A stretch of DNA of 64,000 nt from Isoetes taiwanensis. Taxonomy: Eukaryota > Streptophyta > Lycopodiopsida > Isoetales > Isoetaceae. The notes beneath the pieces were generated by a model. That model saw nothing but the letters and a program-made list of their open reading frames with translations, was not told the DNA's origin and made no database searches. Positions within the stretch are counted from its first letter, which is position 1; each line of letters starts with the position of its first letter. The stretch lies in contig JAJEKV010000104.1 of the NCBI GenBank assembly GCA_021234155.1, positions 498,001 to 562,000 on the forward strand. Reading direction: 5' to 3'. This document shows, piece after piece, positions 53,330-64,000 of the stretch. The position numbers were made by a program, and so were the translations under genes.

Positions 53330-55670
53330 AGTTCTAATGCTAACCCTTTGACCTAGACCTTCTCAGAAAATTCCGAAAATTGGGCGTGTGCTGGAGATGA
53401 ATTAGGGATCAATTTGGCAAAAATCAGAATTTATTTTTGTGCAATGCATTAATTACGAATTTATGATTGTGTTGCCCTTTACCAAAGCGCCCCGACTTCT
53501 AATTGCCACATCGGAGGAGGACGGGTCCAAACTCCGTTCCGTCGGTTCCCCTTGCTATGCGTTCTCGGCACGCGACTTCCGCCCGCGTTCAAGCGCAACA
53601 AACCGGGGACTCGGCCCCAAAGCGTAAACCCTTCTAGGCACGGCAACCCACGGGGTTTACGTTTGAGGCCCTCTCCTTGTCAGGTCGGCCAGGGCGTTGC
53701 GGCGTGTCTTGAAGTGGAGTTGGGGTGTTGGCCTTGAGGCGGACCCTAAAATCCCTCAGGAGGTTGCTTGCCCCAAATTTCCTCTCCCCAAGGCCACAGG
53801 GAAGGGCGGGCAACCTCCCCTCTCGGGAACCCGCGATTTGGCTCTGCCAATGGACTCGAAGCGTTGACATTGCCACAGGGGACCAAGTTCCGTGGCGGAA
53901 AGACCGGGACTTCGGCCCCAAAGCGTAAACCCTTCTAGAGCACGGCAGCCCACGGGGGTTTACGTTTGGAGAGCCCTCTCCTTGTCGGTCGGTAGGGACT
54001 TTGCGCCATGTCTTGAAGTGGAGTTGGGGTATTGGCCTTGAGCAGCGGACACTAAAATCCCTCAGAAGCTGCTTGCCCGAATTTCCCTCTCCCCAAGGCC
54101 ACGGGGAAGGGCGGGCAACCTCCCCTCACGGAACCGCGATTTGGCTCTGCCAATGGACTCGAAACGCCGACATTGCCACAGGGACCAAGTTCCGTGGCGG
54201 AAGGCCGGACTCGGCCCCAAAGCGTAAACCCTTCTAGAGCACGGCAGCCCACGGGGTTTCACGTTTGGTGTCGGCCGGTAGAGACCTTGCGCCGTGTCTT
54301 GAAGTGGAGTTGGGGTGTTGGCCTTGAGGCTTGGACCCTAAAATCCCTCTGGGAAGCTGCTTGCCCCAAATTTCCTCTCCCCAAGGCCACGAGGGGGGAT
54401 GGGCGCCTCCCTCTCAGGAATCCGCGATCTGGATCTGCCAATGGACTCGAGCGTCGACATTGCCACAGGGACCAAGTTACGTGGCGAGAAGACCACCCGA
54501 CCTCCAGAAGCGCCAAAGTAGCTCACTTCCATCACACTTTCGTAGTCAATTGGCCTAGGATGTGGATCGCGGGGATCTTGTCGTGGAGGCGTGAGTGTTT
54601 CCTTCTTTTACCAAAACCGACCTTGTAACTTGCTCCCTAGGGTAATTTAAGCCATTCGGACGATTTGGCGGTCGATTTGCCATTCGACCTCCTCGGTGCC
54701 CGAGCGACAAAACAACTGCGATTTCTACAAGGCCGACCTCGAGGCGCCCAGCGGTTTGACAAGTTCTCGGGACCCGATCTGGAATCTTTTGGGCCTTCCG
54801 AAGAAGGGGCCCACGAGCGGAGGATCAGCGGTTGGGATAGGGGACAGGGCTCGGGGAGGTGGTCATTAAGCGTCTGACCCAGGGGCCAGCTGCCGAGGAA
54901 GGGCTGCCTCGGGAACTTTTGGATCCTGCCTCTTGGGGTCGGACTCTCCCCTCTTGTGAGGGATCCACCGCAAGGTTCTGGCCTCATTTGACTTGGGGAA
55001 GGGTGCCAGCTCGGTTGCCACAGCGGGGCTGCCCGACCGTTCTAATCTTAACCCTTTGACCTAGACCTTCTCCAGAAAATTCCGAAAATTGGGCGTGTCT
55101 TGGAGATGAACTAGGGATCAGTGGCAAAAAATCAGAATTTATTTTTGTACAATGCATTAATTGCGAATTTATGAATGTCTTGCCACTTTGCCAAAGCCCC
55201 CCGACTTCTACTTGCCACATCGGGAGGAGGACAGACCCAAACTCCCGCTCCGTCGGTTCCCCTTGCTCCGTATTCTCGCTGCGGCTTCTCGGCCCGGGTC
55301 CCAAGTGCAGCGGACCAAGTCTCGGCCCCAAAGCGCAAACCCTTCTAGAGCACGGCAACCCACGGGGTTTCGTTTGGAGGCCCTCTCCTTGTCGGTCGGC
55401 GGGACCTTTAGCGTGACTTGGCGTGGAGTGGGGCCCCGGGCTGCTTCCCAATTTCCTCCCCAAGGCCCAAAATCCGGGGCCTCCATGCTAAAAATCAGCG
55501 TGGTCTAAACCACTGTCGAGGAATAGCGGCGGCCATCCCAATAAAAAATCGGGGTCTAAAGCTCATTCCGAATCTGGGGATTTTCACAATGCGCTTCGGG
55601 GCCCACTTGGCAAAGCCAGTGGCTGAAAACCGAGGATTTTTCCGCCCATGCATTAATTATGAATAAAGTG
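53330..55670. repeat. Higher-order duplication enclosing the satellite
   Basis: The ~310 bp segment at 53,330-53,640 (CCCTTTGACCTAGACCTTCT, AATTCCGAAAATTGGGCGTG, GGTTCCCCTTGCT) recurs at 55,025-55,350. A third partial copy at 55,560-55,665 contains CCATGCATTAATTATGAAT. The intervening DNA includes the 300 bp units. Confidence 0.82.
53611..54490. repeat. Satellite-like array, three ~300 bp units
   Basis: TCGGCCCCAAAGCGTAAACC occurs at 53,611, (one base different) 53,911 and 54,211. Each is followed by CACGGGGTTT, GAAGTGGAGTTGGGG, CCCCAAGGCCACGGGG-like and CAATGGACTCGA segments in the same order. Units differ by many one- to few-base indels. All frames across it are fortuitous. Confidence 0.9.
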
Positions 55671-56619
55671 CCAACAAATATTGGTAATGAGTATACTAAT
55701 TGTTCATTACGTTATAAACTTGCGGATCTTATATGGTAATTTGAGACTCTGAAGTATGTCCAAAACCCTTAGCGATAATCTATGAAGAGGCTGCAGCCAT
55801 ATATGAAGTCGTATGTGATCATGCGAGAGAATATGGCAAATCAAAAAGCTCTTCTTGCGACTTTGCATGGATTTGTGGTTGGGCATGCCTTGTGTAGATT
55901 GTATCGGAGGAGCAACACAGGTGAGCCATATGTTTACCTTTACTCTGATCATGGCCAAGTGGTGGCAAGCTTGATTTAGTATGAAAGTATGCAAGTGAAG
56001 CTCAATGGTGCACAAGTCTGGTTTATTAAAGTGGATAGATAAACAAGGATGGAGAGAAATCTAAGTGGATAGATAAACAAGGATAGATAAAATACATAAG
56101 TAATGAAACAAATCTAAGTTGCTAATAATATTAACTTAAAAAAGGACCGTCGTTTGGAACCGAAAACATCGTTATAAGCGTCGTTCAACGAAAAATTACA
56201 GGCGTCATATAAAAAAAGATTGCTAATAATAATAACAATTAAAAAAAAAAAAAAGACGTCGATATAAACCAAAAGCGTCGTCAAATGAAAGCATAGGGCC
56301 GGGCTCTAGAATAGGTATATAAAACTTAAGCTGTCCAAATCCGGTCTTGACAACAAATTAATTGCGTGGCGGTCACATTCATATGGACTCATTATGGAGT
56401 GTCGAAATTGAATATCTCGAACTCGAAATTCAAGGTGAGTAGGATATGTTATATTAAGGTGATTTATTTCTTTGAAGGATCTATCTTGTGCCACCACAAT
56501 ATAGATAAAAAACATAAGTAATAAAACAAATAGATCTAAGTTGGTAACTTAATAAAAAAAAAAAAAAAAAAGATGTCGGTATACACATTGGCGTCGTTAT
56601 AAGCGTCGTTTAGCGACTA

Positions 56620-56950
56620 TTCTGAGGAATGCTCATTAGATCATTCCATAAATCTGGCCCACCTCTTTTCTACTTTCTCTGTTTATGCGGTCGAATATTG
56701 CGACTCAGATCCATCGGTGAAAAGATGTTTTAATCATCTAAGTTAAATTGAAAGATAAAAAATTTGAGTTTGATTTCTACATTTTCTATCACAAAAATGT
56801 CTGGAGGTGGAGGCAAACCGGACAAAAATGTCTCGGTAACAATCCTTCTTTGTATAATAATTATAATTATAATAATAACTTATAATTATAACTTAATAAA
56901 AAAAAAAGCCGCGTCGTTTAACACAAAGGCGTCGTTATGGGCGTCGGTCC
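56620..56950 (+). repeat. Duplicated segment, copy 2 of 51,760-52,150
   Basis: Same order of landmarks as copy 1, with a deletion after GGAGGTGGAGGCAAACCGGA. It is followed by the densest GCGTCGTT block (56,905-57,005). Confidence 0.85.
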
Positions 56951-57289
56951 AGCGACTATAACAGACGTCGTTGAGCGGCGTCCGCGGCGTCGTTGAGCGG
57001 CGTCTGTAACTTCGAAAAGCGAGATTGGCTTTTCCGCCCGCCCTAGTTTTTAGTTCTAAGCGGTGGAGGAGCATTTTTTTATTGGCGATTTTTGGCGGAT
57101 CATCCTTCTTGGTCCTTTCCAAGCTTCAAGCAAGCATCAAAAGGTATTTCAATGGATCAATCAACTCTATTTTTGAATTAGGCTTGTTGTTTGATAGATT
57201 TAGGGCTTCTTGTTTTTCTTTGTTTTTCAATCCATCCCATTTCTATCCTCTTCTTTCCATCCTTGTTTTTCTTCAATCCATTTAAGCCT

Positions 57290-57640
57290 CTTCTTAGTAT
57301 GAATCGAATCCTCCTCCTTCTTCTTCCAATCTTCTTCCAATCATTGGTTTTTTCCTTCTAATCTTCCGTTCTTCCAATCTTCTATTCATTTTCTTCTTCT
57401 TCATCACTTTCTCATTCTATTCAATCTTTCTTTCCTATCTCCCCTTTCTTCTTCTTCTTCTTCTATTTCTTCTTCTTCTTCTTCCTCTTCTATTTTTTTT
57501 TTTCCATGGAAGAAGAGGCGTCGTTGAAAACAGGCCCATTCTTCCTCTATTTTTATTATAAGAAGGGGCGTCGTTGAAAGGCGAGCCCCTTCTTTTATGT
57601 TCTTCCTTTTTTTTTTTTTTTTTTATGCGCCCGGACCTAA
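57290..57640. repeat. Pyrimidine-rich (TTC)n microsatellite region
   Basis: Long runs of TTCTTC with T tracts, interrupted by two GGCGTCGTTGAAA units near 57,510 and 57,570. No gene is supported. Confidence 0.8.
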
Positions 57641-57769
57641 CCAAGCGTGCAACCCTCCTTACAATTCTAGGCTATCCATTATCACCTCCACCTCATCAAA
57701 AATGATGTGGCAATAGCTATCACCATTAGATCTTTATTTTGCAAGATCTAGGGCTATTAAAATTAAAAA

Positions 57770-58380
57770 ATGCCAAAAATATACGGAGAAGAGAATGGGT
57801 GCCGATTTCTGTACCGTTTCTCTCTTTCCCCTCTTAGCTTTCTTCTTGGTCCTTCCCTTTCCACCTGTAGTTTTTGTTTCCATCCTCTATGTAATGTGGC
57901 GGTGGCCTCCTTGCTTCGATTCTTCTTTTTTCTTTTTTCATTTATGTTTTTCGGCATGCGGATATGGCGAGCCATTGCTCTTCCTTTTCCGCCCAACAAC
58001 CCGGTATTTAGCCAAAGGTTTTGCGGTCGGATCACCGACCTATTAGATCATCTCTTCGGCATTAGGAAATGGCTTCGTGTATCTTGGGCACTCCGGTTCA
58101 ATCAATTTTTGTCCGGATAAATTATGCAAGGTGGATCATGGCCCGGTGGCGGGTGTTTAAGATTGTCTACAATTACTTGTTGTAAATTCAAAGGAGCATA
58201 TGCATTGCTTGGGGCTTCATTATGTGCCTTGACTTCTACTGCGGCGGACCTCCTCCAGCCCATTTTAAGTTTATGCCGCGGATATTGCATCCATCTTTGC
58301 AGAAGACCAAACAGGCATGGGCTTTACTCCATGTTGCAAGACGGCAAAATAGGGATGGGTTGGGTTGTCTAAACAAGCCT
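57770..58380 (+). other. Unidentified DNA before the desaturase fragment
   Basis: An open frame from 57,770 to 58,120 is rich in Phe, Ser and Leu and looks like translated pyrimidine-rich DNA. I do not consider it a gene. A T-rich tract with acceptor TTGTCTTTGCAG ends it near 58,391. Confidence 0.35.
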
Positions 58381-58391
58381 TGTCTTTGCAG

Positions 58392-58566
58392 GAATCTGAA
58401 ATTGAAATCCCATTCCTTGTCCCCAGAAAAGATTGAGATATTTAAGTCTTTGGAAGGTTGGGCGCAATCCACAAGCTTGCCTTTTCTGAGACCTGTGGAG
58501 AAATGCTGGCAACTTCAAGATTATCTTCCAGACCCAACATCTGACGATTTTTATCATCTGTTCTAA
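58392..58566 (+). pseudogene. Stearoyl-ACP desaturase fragment (start of mature protein)
   Basis: After acceptor TTGTCTTTGCAG the frame reads [38 protein letters not shown] and TSDDFYHL. This is the beginning of mature plastid acyl-ACP delta-9 desaturase (HSMPPxKxEIFKSLExWA...LKPVEKxWQPQDFLPDPxSDGF), just after the usual first intron. The transit-peptide exon and all downstream sequence, including the di-iron motifs, are absent and a stop follows at 58,564. It cannot encode an enzyme. The intact acceptor suggests capture of genomic DNA, but I see no element ends around it. Confidence 0.82.
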
Positions 58567-58656
58567 AGATGGACGACGTTGGGGAGCTGCCACCTTGCCT
58601 TGCCAGTATGCCCTTTCGCAACAGACTCTTGCTCTCTGGAGCTGTTGTTCGTATTT

Positions 58657-58837
58657 ATTGTACATCCCCAATGAGGTATTCTCTTAATTCCACATGAAAT
58701 TTCATGAAATTCAGTAAACATGGACCTGTTTATCTGGCATTGGAACTGACATTGTACATCCCCAATGAGGTATTCTCTTAATTCCACATGAAATTTCATG
58801 AAATTCAGTAAACATGGACCTGTTTATCTGGCATTGG
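58657..58837. repeat. Identical 87 bp direct repeat, period 94 bp
   Basis: ATTGTACATCCCCAATGAGG starts at 58,657 and 58,751, and the copies look identical through ATCTGGCATTGG, separated by 7 bp. A very recent duplication. Confidence 0.93.
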
Positions 58838-58839
58838 GC

Positions 58840-61800
58840 CCGGCGTCTTAGTCCATCTCATGAACTGCATTACTATAATTTGTGAAAACTAGGTGAAAAA
58901 CTAAAGTTTAAGTTCTTCATTGTTAGTGTTAAACTTAGAGCAAAATTGTGGCAAAAAAGGGGGCAGAGGCATTATTGGAGTGTTACTGTTAGGGATCTAC
59001 AACAAAATTCTGAACCTTCTGCATTTCCGGAGACTCCATACCCTCCCTAGGGTATTCTTTTATTCTCTTCTAATGATGTAATACTTTTAGATGGTTTCGC
59101 TCTAGTGAGAATGGGAATGATGTAACTTGATCTAGATGTCTTTTTTCCTTCCTCATAAGTAGTCAATTAAATTTAGATGTATTCATGCGGCATGGGAATT
59201 ATCAGGAACAACAATCTTAGGGGAGCATGATGGTAGCAAAAAATCTGTATGTGATATCAGTTGAACCGTTTACCTGCCGCAGCTGTTGGAGATATGGGTA
59301 TGGCTACTGTGAAGAAGGGTATGGCATAACTTTCGTTATCGTGTGTGTCGCATCAAGTTCGAATCCTCGGCTTGAAAGGACATGTAGTAATTGGCATCAT
59401 CGCAACATCCGATGGTTGCCACTCTCATTACTCTTTGTTTCGAGCGATCACGGCAAAGCGGCGAGGCATCTTCAAAGAAGAGATCCTATATGGCCGTATT
59501 GAAGAGTTTGACATTGTTGCCATTTCTAACGATCAATTGGAATGGGAAAATCAAATGGTATTCTTTGCAACAACAATTAAACTTGAAGTATGCAAAGGCG
59601 GTTGCATGTTGTGCCACTATTGAGCTCTTAGGCGGTTGCATTTTGGTTTCTTGGTTATGCGTACACAAACACTTTTCCTCTTTGCATTTGATTGTGGTAT
59701 TGCTTGTGATGTGCGAGAGTTTTACTACATGTTTTAATTATGTGCTTATTCATTATCAATATAACAACCCTAGTGCACAAAAGGGTTATTTGAGTATTAC
59801 AAACATGCCCGACTTGCCATTTTGTTGCGGTATGTTAAAACTTTAAAAGTTATTTGTTTTTCGTGCACAATTCCTTTGGATTATTTTATAGATCGGCGAC
59901 AATGATTCAATGTCGGTTAGCATTGAGGCGACAATGCCTCTAATAATGATCTAGCGGGGGATCTGGAAGATCTCGATGAAGGAAGCCCGAACACATTTGG
60001 TAATGTATAAACTTGTTATATATATAAAGGTAGGAGTTTGCATCGCGACCGTCATGAAGAGCTGCTAGCAAACTGGGCTACAATGTCATCGTCAACTTTT
60101 GTTTGTGCCAATGCATGTGTACTTTATGAAAAGTTGGATATGGTCCTTATAGCTTGCTCAAATGTTAGAACACATAGAACTTAGTCAATTTTCATGATAT
60201 ATTAGTTGAATGTAGTTGTTTTCAAATGACTCTCTTCTGGGGAACATGAAAGCTAAAGCAGTGATCACGCATATTATGAAGAGTGGATTCTTTAATCCTT
60301 TCAATCTGGACTTCTAGAGCAATAAATACATCTGGATAACATTTGGCACCATGTCCAATGATGTATCATTTTATTGTTTGGGATTTCTTTATGGGGCTAA
60401 TCCTTAAATTTGAGAAGAATTGTAATTTGTGGCCCAAGCAAAGTTCTTGTGACGGATACAAATGGTACTGTATGTTCTTTTTGGAAAATCATGGCCTTCA
60501 TGGCGGAACCTTATGGCGAATAGAATCACGAATGTCATTGCACAATGGTGCATCAACATGGGGTCGATATGTTTTTCCCTACCTTAACTAGTATGTCTTG
60601 GCCGGTTACTTTATTTTCTCTGAGGCATGGCGGAACATACTTCCAAGTTGGTGTTTGCCATCGGACTTATGCCCATGCAATATATCTTCTACCGCAGTTC
60701 TTTTGCATCAAGTGCTAAAACTAGACTTTACATATTAATTATCAAATACTAAAAATGTAGTTAATTGCTTGCATAATACTCATATAGCGTATACATACTT
60801 TATTTCAAATAGAAACACCTGTATAATTAAGCGTGTTTTTTCCATTGTCATGCATACTTTGCTTGCTTAGTCTTTTCCACCCACTTGGTTTTACCATCTT
60901 CAATTTGGGAGTGAGGATACATATCTCAACCTTCCACGGCTTCTACTTTGTGCGGATCAGTTACCACTGCGAGAGGCGTTATTGGAAAAGTTATACAAAT
61001 GGCGAGAGCGCCCTTTGACTTGCACTGTAGCTTTGCTCCTCCATTGGGTACTTGTTGTGTTTTCTTATCTTGAAAAAAGACTTGAGGCTTGAACCTTAAG
61101 CATTGCTTTCAAAGCAAATCGTTTAGTTGAATGGAATTGAGTCAACCAACCGGTTGCATACCACATTTCACTTTGAAGTTCTGTCTTATGTTTCAATATG
61201 ATATCTATCCATTTCCTCCTTTGTCCTAATACGTTTTACTTCAAGCTTTAAATATTTTCATCTATCACCATTAAGGGGTTCGATTTGGGAGTCGAACTAC
61301 ATGTATTTTTCTAATATGTTTGTCATTTTTACTTAAACAAATTTGTCGGTCTGCGGTCTGAGGGCTTTGTATGGAGTCTCGGGGCTTGCGGGTGCCATCC
61401 CTCCATCTTATTTGCAACCGTGGCGAACATTTTTGTTCTCCTTGTTTCTTAGGGTGTTGGTATTGTCACGAATGGTCTTTTTGGCATGGCGACTGTTGCC
61501 GTCTCTGTCTAAAAATTCTTGTGCTATAAGAGATTGATTTTCTTTCACTATATGATACTTTAGAGCAAATTGTAGGAAAATCTGGCTTATTGGAATAACA
61601 AGTGTTAGTAGCCATAGAATTATTCAAGTAGCTGCCACTTGTTCATGATCTTCTTCAGTTTGTTTGGGAAATTTGGAGGAATACACCCATTGTAGGCTGG
61701 CATCACGAGCAACTTACTCTTCTTTCAAGGCAGGGCGGTGACATTTCCTAGTTTACTTCAGCGTCAAGTGGAATCCCTTACCTTCGGTTTGCAAATCTGA

Positions 61801-64000
61801 ACACGCTAAAAATCTCATCATTAAGGGGTTCAGCTCTTTAATGGGAATTTTGGTGCCGGTATACATAAAAACAATTCACCATTCTATCTAGACATGGTCC
61901 GATTACCACTGCGAGCTCCGCGTTGGGTAAGATCCTTTATAGAATCTTGAATGCATACAAGCAAATCCTTTTTGTGACCCATAATATAATATATAATGTT
62001 TTCCCTCTCTTTCTTGCTAGTTCAAATAATCTCTTCAATTCAAGATCGTTTTCAATTGTTTATGTTACTTTAAGCTCATGTTCATGCTTAGTACTAGTGC
62101 TTTAAGAACTCTAATATGTATTCTTGAGGGGTTGGATTTCTTCTTGGGGGGTTATGGATTTCCTTCACGTGCAACCTTTCAACATTAAACTTCAAAATGT
62201 CCTTTGAATTGAAGCACAAAGGGGGAAGTAGTTCTGAGAAGAATATGGAAGAATAGAACAAGGTCTTGAGTTAACTGTTGACTTTGTTGTCTATTTTCGT
62301 GATTTGTTTGGACAAAGGAGATGAGTTTAACGTTGTTTTTATAATCCAGGTTTTGGTGCTCTAGGCTTTGAGGCTCTCTAAAGCATCTGTTTATATTATC
62401 TGGGGAATCCGAAATCAAGCCATACAACCAAACAGGAACAATCACCCGGTACCAATCTGTATTAAGTAATGTCAATGCGTAGCTTTAGATTCATTTCACT
62501 TGCCTGCCTTGTAGATTTGGAAAGCACCCATGCTAACAAGACAGATTGGCTCTTATTAAATTTAATTGCGTTTGATAAAGCACCAATCTTGAACAACCGG
62601 GGGAGATTAGCGGATGTGGTTTATCTAGCCATGTGAATTTTTAGATCAAGGCTTGACATTGAAGAGCATTGTCAAATGTCATATTCTCTATTGTCTCAAT
62701 GTTATATTCTCTAATGTCTCAGTATGCAATTATATCCATGTATTGCTTTCCACTTATGGGCGTATTCTCAAATGTTTGTTTAACAAAATGAAATAATTAG
62801 TTATAGAATTGGTATTTTATATCCATTGGCATTTTATATAATTGTTGGTTATCCAATGTTGTTTTGTGATATTCATTTACTTACTGGTAACATTTTGCAA
62901 TGAATCTCCAAGTCATTTATGAACTTTTTTTGCACATGGTGAAATGTGGTCTCCAAGTTTATTTTAGCTTCCATGTATTTTAACATTTTTATGTGAGTCT
63001 TAATGTGAGAATTATTCGCTAATTTAATTAAATGTTCATTCTTTTTCTTAGCTCCCATGTGCTTTTAGATCCTAATTTAATTTTACAAAGTAGTTTTGTT
63101 TTCAATGTCATAGTGTTTTTTTTCTTCTTGGGATAGTGTGTCTCTTCTTCTTTTCAATGTGATAGTGGGCTTATCTACTTCTTTCGTAGAACCAACATTC
63201 CATTGCCCCAAGCATCCTATGGCTAGTTTAGACTTTTTAGCAATCCTAGGACATAATCATTTGTCGCCATGTTGAATGACAAGTAGGAAACCTTATCCTT
63301 TCCAACAATGCCCTAAAGGTTTTCAATGGCAAAATCATTTTTGCCAAAGAATCTTATAGATTCATATGTTCAAGCGAGTTTAGAGACCGATTTCGTAGAT
63401 CTTTAACATATCTTCTATTAATTTTTCCCTTACATTGCAGCCGCCTCTGAATCCTTGCTCTATAGAACCCTAGATTTATTTGGCTAGACCTATGCCATGA
63501 GATATTCAGTTGATTGAAGAAAATGCGAGGATGGGATCCTTGTCTTCGGTAAAAAATTCTGGTACAAGTATTTTCTTTGCAACACGATGCTGTGCAAGTC
63601 TAAAATTTTGGCAAAGTGTGCGTTTTCTTTCTCATTTGACTATCTCGATCTCCAGTTTTTTATCTTCAACGCATTTCCATCTCATCTTGCTAAAATTTGG
63701 GGCTATCTACAAGTATTCCTTTTTAGCAAAACATTGTGCTAATTTGTTTGTAGAGCTGGATAATGGTGCGGAAATAGTTAGTAGGCTAGTATGGGCTATG
63801 ATCTTGTTCTTTAATCATCTCAGTGCTGGTGGTGCAGAAATTCTCTGAGACATGTCATGACAGCAGCCAATATTTTGGTTCTTCCTTTTTCTGTATCTCT
63901 TATTGGGTTACACAATGCATAAAATTGCGAAGGACCATTTGCATTATCTTATCGAGTTGCATATCACTATAGATTGATGCGTTCCATTTTAGGGCTCTAT
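58840..64000. other. No recognisable gene or element
   Basis: AT-rich DNA with scattered open frames below 155 codons and no family I recognise. Small recurring motifs include TTACCACTGCGAG (60,961 and 61,904) and CATTAAGGGGTTC (61,269 and 61,82x), perhaps diverged repeat copies. The longest frames (59,391-59,846 and 63,510-63,848) lack domain features and introns. Confidence 0.45.

Noticed and set aside
53634-54628. Several overlapping open frames of 65-150 codons in the satellite
   Set aside because: They recur with the repeat unit, lack introns or domains and appear on both strands; a by-product of high GC.
57435-57644. Lys/Arg-rich frame on the minus strand
   Set aside because: Translation of the TTC microsatellite and poly(T).

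Overview
The window looks like nuclear DNA of a land plant with a large, repeat-dominated genome. Genes have GT-AG introns and plant-type families appear: a plant-like NUP133, a seed-maturation (SMP) LEA protein, and relics of an SKU5-like multicopper oxidase and a stearoyl-ACP desaturase. Most of the rest is Helitrons, LTR retrotransposons, LINEs, foldback elements and tandem repeats. A fern or lycophyte would fit the gene sparsity, but nothing in the sequence proves the lineage. There is no sign of bacterial or organellar DNA, and no convincing rRNA, tRNA or CRISPR locus.

Region by region: 1-1,230 holds what may be the last exons of an unidentified plus-strand gene. 3.3-3.8 kb is a composite Helitron end carrying a Rep fragment. 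4,663-10,081 is a complete minus-strand NUP133 gene in 8 exons (1,291 codons plus stop), including one GC-AG intron and a decayed duplicate of part of exon 5. 11,017-22,752 is a full-length minus-strand LTR retrotransposon with ~1.6 kb LTRs, primer-binding site and polypurine tract but no recognisable gag-pol. It contains a 5'-truncated LINE and an exactly bounded 3.48 kb Helitron that carries pieces of an unknown intron-containing gene. 22.8-34.1 kb is a patchwork: a MITE, tRNA-like SINE heads, another Helitron end with an SKU5-like pseudogene, a Copia 3' end, LINE tails, minisatellites and a 90 bp foldback. 34,569-35,868 is an intact three-exon SMP-type LEA gene with RY and ABRE-like motifs just upstream. 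36.3-40.6 kb has a third minus-strand Helitron end, two LINE 3' ends with different microsatellite tails, and an almost perfect 86 bp palindrome.

The most unusual part is about 41.9-50.9 kb. It is a run of plus-strand gene-like units: a BAH-like protein with one intron, a broken histone H3-like gene, unidentified frames, and four related short charged proteins. They are accompanied by at least ten copies of a 60-70 bp foldback with GATCAC...GTGATC-type ends, and bordered by a minus-strand remnant resembling a protein of eukaryotic DNA transposons. I read this as a possible cargo-carrying mobile element, which is inference. 51-58 kb contains a G-rich tract, a duplicated segment with GCGTCGTT repeats, and a ~300 bp satellite with a higher-order duplication. 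58.4 kb has a desaturase fragment; beyond 58.9 kb I recognise nothing.

Only NUP133 and the LEA gene look intact and functional, and they do not form a pathway together. Everything else recognisable is mobile DNA, captured fragments or decayed reading frames. Because single-base breaks are common in the repeats and absent from those two genes, either relaxed selection or lower consensus accuracy in methylated repeats could be involved.
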